From Nitrosopumilales archaeon (lineage in GTDB: Archaea; Thermoproteota; Nitrososphaeria; Nitrososphaerales; Nitrosopumilaceae), in the NCBI GenBank assembly GCA_016838845.1, contig JAEHKV010000161.1:1-40454 (forward strand): DNA of 40,454 nt, read 5' to 3'. The notes under the pieces are model-generated. The model was not told the DNA's origin. It searched no databases and was given only the letters and a program-made list of their open reading frames with translations. Shown one piece after another: positions 1 through 8,606 of this stretch. Made by a program: the position numbers and the translations under genes. Position 1 is the stretch's first letter, and each line of letters opens with the position of its first letter.

Positions 1-396
1 AGTAATTAAAACGTCAGGAGGAGATTTAGTTATTTTTCTTCTCTGTGATTGAGATGTATCACCATGTCTAATTTCTATTGTTAAACCATCATTTTTTGCA
101 TAACGAATAATTCTTCTGAATATATCTCGGTTAAGTGCTCTTAATGGAGTGATGTAAAGCGCTTTAATCTTACCATTTCTTTTTGATTGTTTAATAAGAG
201 AAAAAATTGGGATGACTGAACTTTCTGTTTTTCCAGAACCTGTAGGGGCTATTACAAGTGAATCTCTTTTTTGAAAAATAATTGGGATGGCTTTTTTTTG
301 AATTTTAGTTAAATGTTTGAATCCAAAGGAGTCAAACTTTGTAAGAAATGGATCAAGAAGTTGATTCTTCTGTTTGCTTAGACCTTGATTTTTCAT
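1..396 (-). CDS. Lhr-type DEAD/DEAH-box helicase, N-terminal part (cut by window edge)
   Basis: This is the first 132 codons of a superfamily 2 helicase; the rest lies beyond position 1. The reading starts at an ATG (rc of 394-396) with an in-frame stop two codons upstream. A Q-motif-like segment (FGFKHLTKIQKKAIP) is followed by Walker A in VIAPTGSGKTES (motif I), then motif Ia-like ALYITPLRALNRD, and an RHGDTSQSQRRK stretch typical of Lhr-family proteins. These proteins are large ATP-dependent DNA/RNA helicases thought to act in repair or RNA handling. The assignment to Lhr rather than another SF2 helicase rests on the PLRALNRD and HGDT motifs. The first 44 bases overlap the end of a tiny upstream membrane-protein ORF on the same strand, which suggests translational coupling. 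Confidence 0.82.
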   Translation of the reverse strand, partial: MKNQGLSKQKNQLLDPFLTKFDSFGFKHLTKIQKKAIPIIFQKRDSLVIAPTGSGKTESSVIPIFSLIKQSKRNGKIKALYITPLRALNRDIFRRIIRYAKNDGLTIEIRHGDTSQSQRRKITKSPPDVLIT

Positions 397-472
397 ATAC
401 TATTACACCAACAAGCCCAATTGCAAATAAAATAACTACAATAATTGGAATAGAATCGAAAATTCCTGCCAT
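353..472 (-). CDS. 39-residue single-span membrane protein
   Basis: This short ORF starts at ATG (rc of 470-472) and ends at TGA (rc of 353-355). After a short start (MAGIFDSIP) it has one strongly hydrophobic helix of about 18 residues (IIVVILFAIGLVGVIVY) and then a polar, charged tail (EKSRSKQTEESTS). The layout suggests a single-span protein with the tail in the cytoplasm. It overlaps the helicase start by 44 bases in another frame and begins 33 bases after the RecA-like gene on the same strand, so the three probably share a transcript. I do not recognise a family. It could be a chance ORF, but a clean helix followed by a hydrophilic tail is unlikely at random. Confidence 0.5.
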   Translation of the reverse strand: MAGIFDSIPIIVVILFAIGLVGVIVYEKSRSKQTEESTS

Positions 473-504
473 ATTTTTCTTTCAAATAACCGTGGTTAAA
501 TAGC

Positions 505-1155
505 TTAAGACTGATCATGTAATCCAATCTCAGAGATTACAAAATAAAATTTGTTTTCTTCAAAGGGTGAATACACATTTCCTGTGAATTTGTTACCTTC
601 TTTTGAGAGTCTGATTTTAATATGTGTAAACATGTCGATAGAATTTTTCAAGTTTTCAATTTCTTTGTTGTCGATAGTTCTGATCATATTTGTTATTAGA
701 ATAGGAACCTTGTTTTGTATAGAAAATAGTGATAGAGTACGCATGTACTTCATGAAAGAAATATTTTTTTCTAATGATAGCTTATCTTTGGAGTATTCAA
801 ACGAAAACAAGTCAGTAATATTATCGATTACGATTAAAGCAAAATTAGAGTCTTTAATTTTTGATAGATAGTGAATTTGTTCTGAAGTATTAGTTACTCT
901 AGCCACCTGAACATTTTCCAATAAAGACACATCTAATTGGCGTTCATGAATAACTTTGTGCATTCTTTCTGGTCTAAATTTTCCTGTTGTATCTTGAAAA
1001 AAGACTTTACCACCACTAAGTAGAGAGTTTATTGCTATCTGCATCGCCAATTCTGTTTTGCCTGTTCCACGAGCACCGAAAATATCTATGATAAGACCAT
1101 CCTTAATACCTCCACCAAGAATCTGATCTAATTTTTTGATGGACGTTGAAATCAT
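505..1155 (-). CDS. RecA/RadA-superfamily ATPase (RadB- or KaiC-like)
   Basis: A 216-residue single-domain P-loop ATPase. It begins MISTSIKKLDQILGGGI, the usual entry to RadA/KaiC ATPase domains, followed by Walker A in GARGTGKTE (about residues 27-35). A Walker B-type strand ends in ALIVIDNITDLF (about residues 106-117). It lacks the N-terminal helix-hairpin-helix domain of full RadA, and its length matches archaeal RadB. Such proteins bind ATP and DNA and are linked to recombinational repair. I cannot separate RadB from a single-domain KaiC-like protein by eye. It is transcribed away from LSm and sits at the head of a minus-strand group with the small membrane protein and the helicase, which supports a DNA-metabolism role. 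Confidence 0.75.
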   Translation of the reverse strand: MISTSIKKLDQILGGGIKDGLIIDIFGARGTGKTELAMQIAINSLLSGGKVFFQDTTGKFRPERMHKVIHERQLDVSLLENVQVARVTNTSEQIHYLSKIKDSNFALIVIDNITDLFSFEYSKDKLSLEKNISFMKYMRTLSLFSIQNKVPILITNMIRTIDNKEIENLKNSIDMFTHIKIRLSKEGNKFTGNVYSPFEENKFYFVISEIGLHDQS

Positions 1156-1264
1156 TATTATGTATATGATTATGAAATGTAAAAACTAAAGGAATTATTT
1201 TGAAATCTAAATAGGCAAGGCTTTTATTCTGGAGAACATCGAAAGCATGACAAGTGAAAAATAA

Positions 1265-1507
1265 GTGTCACAATCAATTGCTAAAAGACCTCTTACAACA
1301 CTCCAGAAGAGTACAAAGAAAAATGTCATTGTTAGACTAAAGAATGAAGTAGAATACAAAGGAAAAATGGAAAATGTAGATTCCTATATGAATTTGATTA
1401 TGACCGACGCTGAAGAGCTTCATGATAGCAAGGTCATTGCAAATTATGGTCGAGTTATTTTAAGAGGAAATAATGTATTATTTATCAAATTAGAAAATGA
1501 ACTCTAA
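1265..1507 (+). CDS. LSm/Sm-like archaeal RNA-binding protein
   Basis: An 80-residue Sm-fold protein that should form a ring (usually a heptamer) binding U-rich RNA. The Sm1 motif covers NVIVRLKNEVEYKGKMENVD with the following SYMNLIMTDAEE, and Sm2 is YGRVILRGNNVLFI near the C-terminus. Length is normal for archaeal LSm. The apparent start is the GTG at 1265, giving MSQSIAKRPL. An upstream ATG at 1247 is in the same frame but is separated from the GTG by an in-frame TAA at 1262-1264. The gene is 15 bases before metK on the same strand, so the two are probably co-transcribed. Confidence 0.9.
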   Translation: MSQSIAKRPLTTLQKSTKKNVIVRLKNEVEYKGKMENVDSYMNLIMTDAEELHDSKVIANYGRVILRGNNVLFIKLENEL

Positions 1508-1522
1508 AAATTAGAGATTTTT

Positions 1523-2689
1523 ATGGCAAAAAATTTCCTTTTTACTTCTGAATCTGTTACTGAAGGGCACCCCGATAAGCTCTGTGATCAGATTTCAGAC
1601 GCTATTTTAGATGAGTATCTAAGACAGGATCCGAAATCACGAGTGGCAATTGAAACCATGACGACCACTGGCTTTGTAGCAATTGCAGGAGAAGTTACAT
1701 CTAAGGCAAATTTTGATAAACAGGAACAAGAAAAATTGGTCAGACAAACAATTAGAGAGATTGGTTACGATGATCCGGAATTACTTTTTGATGCTGATTC
1801 ATGTGAAGTAATGTTAAGATTGCATGCTCAGAGTCAGGATATTAGTCAAGGTGTAACTGCCACGGATGAAAAAAAACTTGGGGCAGGAGACCAAGGACTG
1901 ATGTTTGGTTATGCAACAAATGAAACTAAGGAACTAATGCCTATGCCTATATTATTAGCCCATAAACTGACCAAAAAACTTGCAGATGTTAGAAAGACAG
2001 GAGAACTATCATGGTTGAGACCTGATGGGAAATCTCAAGTTTCTATTCTCTACGAAGATGATAAACCAAAAAAAATCGAGACTATTGTAATTTCAACTCA
2101 ACATGATCCAAGTGTTTCAAACGATGAGTTGACCAATGCAATCACTGAAAAGGTAATCAAACCTGTATGTGCTGAACTATGGAGTGATGATATCAAGATT
2201 CATGTTAATCCCACAGGAAAATTTGTGATTGGAGGTCCTCATGGTGATGCAGGACTCACTGGAAGAAAAATTATTGTAGACACCTATGGAGGTTACGGAA
2301 GACATGGTGGAGGAGCTTTTTCTGGGAAGGATCCATCAAAGGTGGATAGATCTGCATCTTACATGTGTAGATATATAGCAAAAAATATTGTTGCAGCTGG
2401 TTTAGCCGATAAATGTGAAGTACAGGTTGCGTATGCAATAGGAGTTGCAGAACCCCTTTCTCTTATGGTTAATACATTTGGAACTGGTAAGATACCCGAA
2501 GAAGATATTGAAAATTTGACTAGAAAACATTTTGAAATGACGCCTGCAGCAATAATATCTCATTTGGATTTGAACAAACCGATCTATAAAAAAACGGCAG
2601 CCTATGGTCATTTTGGTAGAAACGAACCGGAATTCAAATGGGAAAAAACTGATAAAGCAGATGTTTTACGACAAGCTGCTGGACTTTAA
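1523..2689 (+). CDS. metK: S-adenosylmethionine synthetase, bacterial type
   Basis: This 388-residue enzyme makes S-adenosylmethionine from methionine and ATP. Hallmarks of the bacterial/eukaryotic MAT family are [13 protein letters not shown] near residues 6-18, [12 protein letters not shown] in the middle, [13 protein letters not shown] near residue 240 and [16 protein letters not shown] near residue 265. Full length, with the normal start [11 protein letters not shown]. Many archaea use a very different archaeal MAT, so this type is worth noting. SAM made here feeds the corrin methyltransferases encoded nearby (CbiD, CbiF, CbiL, CbiT). The 3' end overlaps the convergent short-chain dehydrogenase gene by 24 bases. 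Confidence 0.96.
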   Translation: MAKNFLFTSESVTEGHPDKLCDQISDAILDEYLRQDPKSRVAIETMTTTGFVAIAGEVTSKANFDKQEQEKLVRQTIREIGYDDPELLFDADSCEVMLRLHAQSQDISQGVTATDEKKLGAGDQGLMFGYATNETKELMPMPILLAHKLTKKLADVRKTGELSWLRPDGKSQVSILYEDDKPKKIETIVISTQHDPSVSNDELTNAITEKVIKPVCAELWSDDIKIHVNPTGKFVIGGPHGDAGLTGRKIIVDTYGGYGRHGGGAFSGKDPSKVDRSASYMCRYIAKNIVAAGLADKCEVQVAYAIGVAEPLSLMVNTFGTGKIPEEDIENLTRKHFEMTPAAIISHLDLNKPIYKKTAAYGHFGRNEPEFKWEKTDKADVLRQAAGL

Positions 2690-3535
2690 AATTTCCTTAT
2701 ATGATTTTAATTTCAAACCTGAAGCTTTTTCCAAAGTTCTAAAATTTCCTGTATAGCTGCCCAACATAATATTTAGATCATCCACACTGTAGATGCTTCT
2801 TGGATTATAAAGTGCATCAAAGTAAGCATCATCTAGGTTTATTTTCTTAATTTTAATTTTGTTTAAATTGGAAAATCTTTTCACAAAATTTTCAAAACTA
2901 ACAGTTTCAGGTCCAACTAGATCAATTATTTTTTTAGAAAATTTTTTTGAAGTAGTTGCTTGCAGAATTATTTCTGCAACATCATTCACAGAAATTGGTT
3001 GTAGTTTATAATTTCCAGAACCAGGAATTATAATAGAGCCTTTTTTGATTTGTTTCTTCAGATTTTGAGAAAGAAGATCATCTTTACCAAGAATATATGA
3101 TGGTCTAAAAATTGTGTAATCTAAGCCAGAATTGATTATTAATTGTTCAGCTTTTAACTTAGAGCTAAAATAACTCGAAGCAGTTTCTTTTGAAACGCCG
3201 AGTCCACTGTTATAAATAATTTTTTTTATTTTTGCTTTTTTACATAGTCTAATAATTTTTTTAGTTAATTCAATATTAGTAGATTGGTAACTATTTTCAG
3301 GGGTTTCCTTTCCGATTCCAATTAGATGGATTAACGAATTCGAGTTTTTTAATTTAGAAATTGGTATATGCGAAAATTCAGTAGAAATAATTTTAGTTTC
3401 AGATTTATAATTTCTAAAATTTCTCCTAGCAATACAAATTGTAGCGATTTTCTTTTCATTCAAAAATCTGCGAAGATTCCTTGCTATGAAGCCATTGGCA
3501 CCAGTTATAACAATCCGAGAGGTAAGTTTCTTCAT
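2666..3535 (-). CDS. NAD(P)-binding epimerase/dehydratase-like protein (atypical SDR)
   Basis: A 289-residue extended or atypical short-chain dehydrogenase. The nucleotide-binding start is [15 protein letters not shown], a GxxGxxG-type loop in which the third glycine is alanine. The active-site-like YFSSK (YxxxK) lies near residue 122, followed by [13 protein letters not shown], typical of the NDUFA9/complex I 39-kDa and NmrA-like groups. A late segment ([14 protein letters not shown]) also fits these families. The substrate is unknown. The gene is divergent from cbiD across about 40 bases and convergent with metK. The start is the ATG at rc 3533-3535. I am confident of the fold, not the reaction. 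Confidence 0.8.
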   Translation of the reverse strand: MKKLTSRIVITGANGFIARNLRRFLNEKKIATICIARRNFRNYKSETKIISTEFSHIPISKLKNSNSLIHLIGIGKETPENSYQSTNIELTKKIIRLCKKAKIKKIIYNSGLGVSKETASSYFSSKLKAEQLIINSGLDYTIFRPSYILGKDDLLSQNLKKQIKKGSIIIPGSGNYKLQPISVNDVAEIILQATTSKKFSKKIIDLVGPETVSFENFVKRFSNLNKIKIKKINLDDAYFDALYNPRSIYSVDDLNIMLGSYTGNFRTLEKASGLKLKSYKEILKSSSLS

Positions 3536-3577
3536 AAGGGAAATTCTATAACATTTAATTTTAAAGGTACTCTTGAT

Positions 3578-4675
3578 TTGACGTTGGAAGAACTACAAAA
3601 ACAAAAACTCAGAAAGGGTTTTACAACTGGTACTTGTGCCACTGCATCATCAAAAGCTGCAATATTATCAATAATTGAACAACAAAAAATTGAAAGTGTT
3701 GACGTCACTTTACCAAAAGGCAATTCAATAAAAATAAAAATTCATAGTTGTGAATTTACTGAAAATTCAGCACGCTGTTCAGTCATTAAAGATGCAGGAG
3801 ATGATCCTGATGTTACACATAGAGCTGAAATTTTTGTAAATTTATCATTGACAGATAATATTGCTCAGATTGAAATTGATGGTGGAGAAGGAGTTGGAGT
3901 TGTTACAAAACCAGGTCTTGGATTAGAGATTAACAAACCTGCAATTAATCCAGTTCCAAAACAAATGATTAATGAAAATTTGAAAGAAATTGCTCAAGAT
4001 ATACTTTCAAAAAGTGGAATTAGGGTTGTAATTTCAGTTCCCAAAGGTAAAGAGCTTGCTTTGAAAACTGATAATCCTAGATTGGGAATTATTGGTGGCA
4101 TATCAATTCTTGGAACATCTGGTATTGTATTTCCATATTCGACCGCATCATTTGCTGCATCCATAAGACAAAACCTAGATGTTGCATTAGCATTAGGTGA
4201 TGATACGACAGTATTAACTACTGGTGGAAGAAGCGAAGAATTCTCAAAAACACTGGTGGATTTGCCAGAACATTGTTTTGTGAAAATGGGAGATTTCTCA
4301 AGTTATACAATTCAACAGTGTGCAAAAAAAGGAATCAAAAAAGCTTATGTTGTTGGATTTATTGGAAAGCTTTCAAAAATGGCAAAGGGCGTTAAACAGA
4401 CCCATGTTAAAGGCTCAAAAGTTGATATGAGTTTTCTTGCAGATTTAGCAAAAAATTGTGGTGCACATGAGGCACTAGTAAATCAAATAAAAAAAGCCAA
4501 TTCAGCTAGACATGTTCAGGAAATAATTCAAGGGAATAAATTGCACGAATTTTTTAAAAAAATTTGTTCCAAGGTTTATGACCACATGAAAGAACAATCT
4601 GAGAATAAAGTTGTGCTTGAGGTAGTCCTATTTGATTTTGATGGATCTGTATTATCTAGATATCCTGAAAAGTAA
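3578..4675 (+). CDS. cbiD: Cobalt-precorrin-5B C1-methyltransferase
   Basis: CbiD methylates C1 of the corrin ring with SAM in the cobalt-early (anaerobic) pathway. The family signature KLRKGFTTGTCATASSKAA is close to the N-terminus, followed by DDPDVTHRAEI, DGGEGVGVVTKPGLGL and NPVPKQMI. The frame is open back to 3368, but that part overlaps the divergent dehydrogenase and does not look like CbiD. I therefore place the start at TTG 3578 (alternative TTG 3584), which gives about 365 residues, the usual family length. An AT-rich TATA-like stretch lies at about 3553-3565. It leads the cbiD-cbiG-cbiX-cbiC series. A short tail after LEVVLFDFDG fills the last residues. Confidence 0.9.
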   Translation: MTLEELQKQKLRKGFTTGTCATASSKAAILSIIEQQKIESVDVTLPKGNSIKIKIHSCEFTENSARCSVIKDAGDDPDVTHRAEIFVNLSLTDNIAQIEIDGGEGVGVVTKPGLGLEINKPAINPVPKQMINENLKEIAQDILSKSGIRVVISVPKGKELALKTDNPRLGIIGGISILGTSGIVFPYSTASFAASIRQNLDVALALGDDTTVLTTGGRSEEFSKTLVDLPEHCFVKMGDFSSYTIQQCAKKGIKKAYVVGFIGKLSKMAKGVKQTHVKGSKVDMSFLADLAKNCGAHEALVNQIKKANSARHVQEIIQGNKLHEFFKKICSKVYDHMKEQSENKVVLEVVLFDFDGSVLSRYPEK

Positions 4676-4706
4676 GATATTTTATTAAATCAAAAAGGAT
4701 CGTATT

Positions 4707-5762
4707 GTGGAAAAAATTTCAGTTCTTGCAATTACAAAAAATGGCATAAAAATTGGCTTGTCATTAAAAGAAAAATATCCTTCATGGAGGATTTTTGCTC
4801 CAGCTAAATTTTCTGATAATAGCGCGGAAATAGAGTGGTATTCAGAACCTACTGGTGAAAAAATTTCTGAACTTTTCAAAACAAATGATGCAATGATTTG
4901 TTTATTCTCACTTGGTGCCGTAATACGACTGATATCTCCTCATATCAAAGACAAAAAGACTGATCCTGCTGTTCTTGTTATAGATGATAAGACAAATTTT
5001 GTGATAAGTGCTCTTTCAGGCCACCTTGGTGGCGCAAATGAATTAGCTGAGCAAATTGCCAAAAAACTAGGTGCGACATCTGTAATCACTACTGCTGCCG
5101 ATGTAAACAAAACGATACCAGTTGATCTTGTAGGAAAAGAATTTGGGTGGAGGATTGATGACGACTCTACTGTAACTAAAATCAGTGCATTAATGGTTAA
5201 TGAGGAAAAAATTGGAGTGTATCAAGATGCTGGAAACAAAAATTGGTGGAAAGCTGATTTGCCAAAAAATGTTAAAATTTATTCTTCATTTGATGAATTA
5301 AAAAATTCGAAATCAAAAGGATTTTTAATTATTTCAGACAAAATTTTTGAATCAGAAGTTTTGAAAGATGCTGTTGTATATAGACCGCCTAATCTTGTTG
5401 TAGGAGTTGGATTGCATTGGGATACATCAAAAGAAACAATCAAGGAAGGATTGCAATCATGTTTTGAAAAAAACAACCTTAGTCCTTTATCAATTGCAAA
5501 GTTTGTTTCATTAAAAAAACCACAAGACGTTACAGGTTTAATTGAAATTGGTAAGGAAATGAATGTTCCAATTGAATATTTTGAAAAAGATGATCTAACA
5601 AATATTCAAGTACCAAACCCATCTCAAACTGTCAAAGATTTTGAAGGAACGCCTAGTGTTTCAGAGGCTTCGGCGATTAAATCGTCTGGAGGACAATTGG
5701 TTGTGCAAAAGCAGAAATTTCCTCCAAATTTGACTATTGCAATAGCGAGGATTCCAAATTGA
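4707..5762 (+). CDS. cbiG: Cobalt-precorrin-5A hydrolase
   Basis: CbiG opens the delta-lactone of cobalt-precorrin-5A and releases acetaldehyde, allowing ring contraction to proceed. The 351 residues show the family parts in order: an N-terminal domain with LFSLGAVIRLISP, the central ALSGHLGGANELAEQIA and VITTAADV segments, and a C-terminal domain beginning VVGVGLHWDTSKETI and ending with SVSEASAIKSSGG. Start is GTG at 4707, 31 bases after cbiD. The stop TGA overlaps the TTG start of cbiX by four bases, an arrangement that supports one operon with translational coupling. Confidence 0.93.
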   Translation: MEKISVLAITKNGIKIGLSLKEKYPSWRIFAPAKFSDNSAEIEWYSEPTGEKISELFKTNDAMICLFSLGAVIRLISPHIKDKKTDPAVLVIDDKTNFVISALSGHLGGANELAEQIAKKLGATSVITTAADVNKTIPVDLVGKEFGWRIDDDSTVTKISALMVNEEKIGVYQDAGNKNWWKADLPKNVKIYSSFDELKNSKSKGFLIISDKIFESEVLKDAVVYRPPNLVVGVGLHWDTSKETIKEGLQSCFEKNNLSPLSIAKFVSLKKPQDVTGLIEIGKEMNVPIEYFEKDDLTNIQVPNPSQTVKDFEGTPSVSEASAIKSSGGQLVVQKQKFPPNLTIAIARIPN

Positions 5763-6511
5763 AAAGAGGATTACTCCTGATTGATAGAGGTAGTAGAGAA
5801 AATGAGGTCAAGGATGAACTTGAGCTGATCTGTCAAAGGGTAAAAGAAAAAGGAAATTATGAATTTTCTAACTATTGTTTTTTAGAAGTTATACCTCCAT
5901 TTATCGAAGAAGGTATTAAAAAATCTCTAACAAGTGAGATTGATTCCTTAACTATTGTTCCTTATTTCCTTTATCCTGGCAAGAAAGTTAAAGCAGCTGT
6001 AAATGAGGCAATAAAATTTCAGGCTAAAACTGATGTAAAATTCGTTGTTACAAAGCCAATGACCATGCACAAAACAATGATTAATTTGGTAGACAGTAGA
6101 GTGACAACATCGCTTGAAACTAACGGAGTTAAAATAGCAAAAAAAAATGTTGATGTTTTAATCATTGGACATGGCAGCAAAGATCCAAATGCTCAATTAT
6201 CGATCAAATATGTTGTTGATGGATTAAGATCGACTTATCGAAACGTAAGTCATTGTTTCTTAGAAATTGAACAACCAAATATTTTAGAGGGAGTTTTAAA
6301 ATGTGAGAAAGAAAATCCTCAAGTTCTAGTAATTGTTTTTTATTTTCTTCACGAAGGTGCACATGTAAAACGAGATATTTATGAGGATCTTAATCCTGTT
6401 CTTGAAAAATCCAAATTAAACAAGGTGTTGATAACAAAACATATTGGTACAGATGAGAAAATGATTGATTTAATCATAGAAAGAGCTAAAGAGGTAGAAA
6501 ATGCAAACTAG
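5759..6511 (+). CDS. cbiX: Two-domain sirohydrochlorin cobaltochelatase, CbiX type, with a degenerate first half
   Basis: CbiX inserts cobalt into sirohydrochlorin at the start of the cobalt-early cobalamin pathway. The 250 residues are two tandem chelatase halves. The second (about 131-250) has the expected histidines: IIGHGSKD (H138) and FYFLHEGAHVKRD (H198, H202). The matching positions in the first half are LLIDRGSRE (R10) and PYFLYPGKKVKA (Y72, K76), so all three histidines are missing. The protein probably works through its C-terminal half, with the first half structural. It could alternatively be a ferrochelatase (SirB-like), but its place between cbiG and cbiC argues for cobalt. The start is TTG 5759, overlapping cbiG; the 3' end overlaps cbiC by 11 bases. 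Confidence 0.88.
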   Translation: MKRGLLLIDRGSRENEVKDELELICQRVKEKGNYEFSNYCFLEVIPPFIEEGIKKSLTSEIDSLTIVPYFLYPGKKVKAAVNEAIKFQAKTDVKFVVTKPMTMHKTMINLVDSRVTTSLETNGVKIAKKNVDVLIIGHGSKDPNAQLSIKYVVDGLRSTYRNVSHCFLEIEQPNILEGVLKCEKENPQVLVIVFYFLHEGAHVKRDIYEDLNPVLEKSKLNKVLITKHIGTDEKMIDLIIERAKEVENAN

Positions 6512-7124
6512 GAAAGGGCAATCAATTGAAGATGCCAGTATGCAGGTAATTGAGCGTGAAATTGGTTCCCATTCGTATAGTGGGAAAGAATGGCCCATAG
6601 TTAGAAGAGTTATTCATTCTACTGCAGATTTTGATTTTGCTAGAGAAAATGCAATAATCTTCCACAAAGATGCTATTGAAAGCGGATTAAATGCGCTAAA
6701 AGCTGGTTGTAGTATAGTTGTAGATGTGAATGGAGTTGCAGGTCTGTTGAACAAACAAAATTCTAAAAATTTTGATAATAATATTGTCTGTAAGATATCT
6801 GATCCTGAGATAATGCAACAAGCTCAGAAAGAAAACAAAACCAAATCACAAATGTCAATGAGAATTGCTTCATCTGATATTGATGGAGGAATAGTAGTGA
6901 TTGGTAATGCGCCAACTGCTCTGCTTGAAATAATTCAAATGATTAAAGAAAATGTTGTCAAACCAGCTTTAGTAATAGGAATGCCTGTGGGTTTTATTTC
7001 TGCATCTGAATCTAAAGACGAATTACATAAAATTGATGTTCCATTTATCACAAATAAAGGACGTAAAGGTGGAAGCTCATCAGCTGCAGCTATTGTTAAT
7101 GCACTTTACAAGTTAATTAATTAA
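6501..7124 (+). CDS. cbiC: Precorrin-8X / cobalt-precorrin-8 methylmutase
   Basis: CbiC moves the methyl group from C11 to C12, giving (cobalt-)cobyrinate. The 207-residue protein has the family start IEDASMQVIEREIG, the catalytic-histidine segment RRVIHSTADFDFA, the DVNGVAGLLN stretch and the C-terminal VIGMPVGFISASESK and NKGRKGGSSSAAAIVNAL motifs. Length is typical. ATG start at 6501 lies within the end of cbiX, and the stop is followed by 30 bases before the convergent cbiA. It is the last gene of the plus-strand cobalamin operon. Confidence 0.95.
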   Translation: MQTRKGQSIEDASMQVIEREIGSHSYSGKEWPIVRRVIHSTADFDFARENAIIFHKDAIESGLNALKAGCSIVVDVNGVAGLLNKQNSKNFDNNIVCKISDPEIMQQAQKENKTKSQMSMRIASSDIDGGIVVIGNAPTALLEIIQMIKENVVKPALVIGMPVGFISASESKDELHKIDVPFITNKGRKGGSSSAAAIVNALYKLIN

Positions 7125-7154
7125 ATCGTCTTTTAGTTCTGTCAAGTTATAGGT

Positions 7155-8510
7155 TCATCTTTTAGATGCATTTACACAACTTTCAACAAATCTATGAGCA
7201 TAATCAGAATTGTCAAAATAAAGATGGCCATACGAGGCTAAAGTATTGTATTCTATTAATCCATCTTGTTTGTTTTTTATTCCATCACCTAGAGATAGTT
7301 GATATACAAATTTAGAGTCAGATGAAATGGAATTAAGTTCAGAATAATGAAATTCATGACCACGAAGATTTTTTGATTTAGGTGAAATAATACAATTAGA
7401 TTTGATTTTTCCTTTAGTATAGTTAAGTTTCATTCTTTTGGTCATTTTTGTTTCTGCATCAAATAAGCCAACCATATTGAATTTTTTACTTCCATAATTA
7501 ATCGATCTAGTAAGATACATCAATCCTCCACATTCAGCATAAATTGGAATTTCTTTTTCAGCTAAATTTTTTATTGTTTTTTTCATTTTATGATTTTTAT
7601 GTAGTAAATTTCCAAGAATTTCTGGAAACCCACCACCGATATAGATTCCATTACAACTAGGAACTTTTGAATCTGATATTGGACTAAAAAATTTAATTTT
7701 AGCTCCTTCTCTTCTTAATGCATCTATATTGTCTCGATAATAAAAATTGAAAGAATTATCAAGAGCAACTGCAATTATTGTTTTTGTTTTTTTTATTTTT
7801 TTATTTTTTTGTTTTGGAATCGAAGTTGTGTTATTGCTAATAGCAATTAATTTATCAATTTCAATAAAATCAACAATTTTTTTCGCTACTGAGTGAATCT
7901 TTTTTCTCATTGATGTGTTTTCACTAACAGGAATTAATCCTAGATGTCGTGAAGCTAGTGATAGTTCAAGATCCTTTGGAATAGAACCTAAAACTGTAAT
8001 CTTCAATGACTGCAGAGCCTGTTTGCATAAAATTTCATGCTTTTTACTTCCAATTTTGTTTAAAATTACACCTACAATTCGTGAATTCTTGTGGAATTTT
8101 TTGAATCCAAGTGCTGTGGCGGCAATAGATCTTGCAGTTTTACTAGCATCTAACACTAGAATCACAGGCGATTTGAGAAGACATGCCACATGGTGCGTGC
8201 TTGAATAATTTGATAACCCAGAGAAACCATCGTAATATCCCATAACACCTTCAATAATGGAACAGTTTGATTTGGAATTTTTAGTAAAAGAGCTAAGTAG
8301 TTCTTGATTTCCCATTAACCAAGCATCAAGATTTCTTGCATTATTTTGTGAAATTGAGGAAAGGTAGCTTGGATCAATATAATCTGGTCCTACTTTAAAC
8401 GGTTGAACGGAATAACCATTTTTTTTCATTCCGTGTATGATCGCACATGTGATCGCTGTTTTACCAACTCCACTCGTTGTTCCTGCAATAACTAATCGAG
8501 GAATCTTCAA
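7155..8510 (-). CDS. cbiA: Cobyrinate a,c-diamide synthase
   Basis: CbiA amidates the a and c side chains of cobyrinate using ATP and glutamine. The 451 residues have an N-terminal P-loop domain with VIAGTTSGVGKTAI (about 8-21), the FKVGPDYIDP motif, EGVMGYYDG, and a C-terminal glutamine amidotransferase domain with the nucleophile in YAECGGLMYL and the late GHEFHYSE motif. Full length. ATG start at rc 8508-8510. The gene points toward cbiC and away from the adenosyltransferase gene. A lysine-rich linker (KQKNKKIKKTKT) separates the two domains. Confidence 0.95.
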   Translation of the reverse strand: MKIPRLVIAGTTSGVGKTAITCAIIHGMKKNGYSVQPFKVGPDYIDPSYLSSISQNNARNLDAWLMGNQELLSSFTKNSKSNCSIIEGVMGYYDGFSGLSNYSSTHHVACLLKSPVILVLDASKTARSIAATALGFKKFHKNSRIVGVILNKIGSKKHEILCKQALQSLKITVLGSIPKDLELSLASRHLGLIPVSENTSMRKKIHSVAKKIVDFIEIDKLIAISNNTTSIPKQKNKKIKKTKTIIAVALDNSFNFYYRDNIDALRREGAKIKFFSPISDSKVPSCNGIYIGGGFPEILGNLLHKNHKMKKTIKNLAEKEIPIYAECGGLMYLTRSINYGSKKFNMVGLFDAETKMTKRMKLNYTKGKIKSNCIISPKSKNLRGHEFHYSELNSISSDSKFVYQLSLGDGIKNKQDGLIEYNTLASYGHLYFDNSDYAHRFVESCVNASKR

Positions 8511-8606
8511 TTCGCATTAATAGATTGGTTTTTTATTTAAATTATGGCGGAATAAAACAAAATTTACTTCTCAATCTTTTTAGTTGGTATTTTTAGAACT
8601 AAAATC

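Noticed and set aside
551-871. Plus-strand ORF of 106 codons opposite the RecA-like ATPase
   Set aside because: It is a shadow of a well-supported gene and its translation shows no motif.
3368-3577. N-terminal extension of CbiD to the ATG at 3368
   Set aside because: This part is antisense to the divergent dehydrogenase, does not look like CbiD, and would make the protein 70 residues too long. TTG 3578 fits family length.
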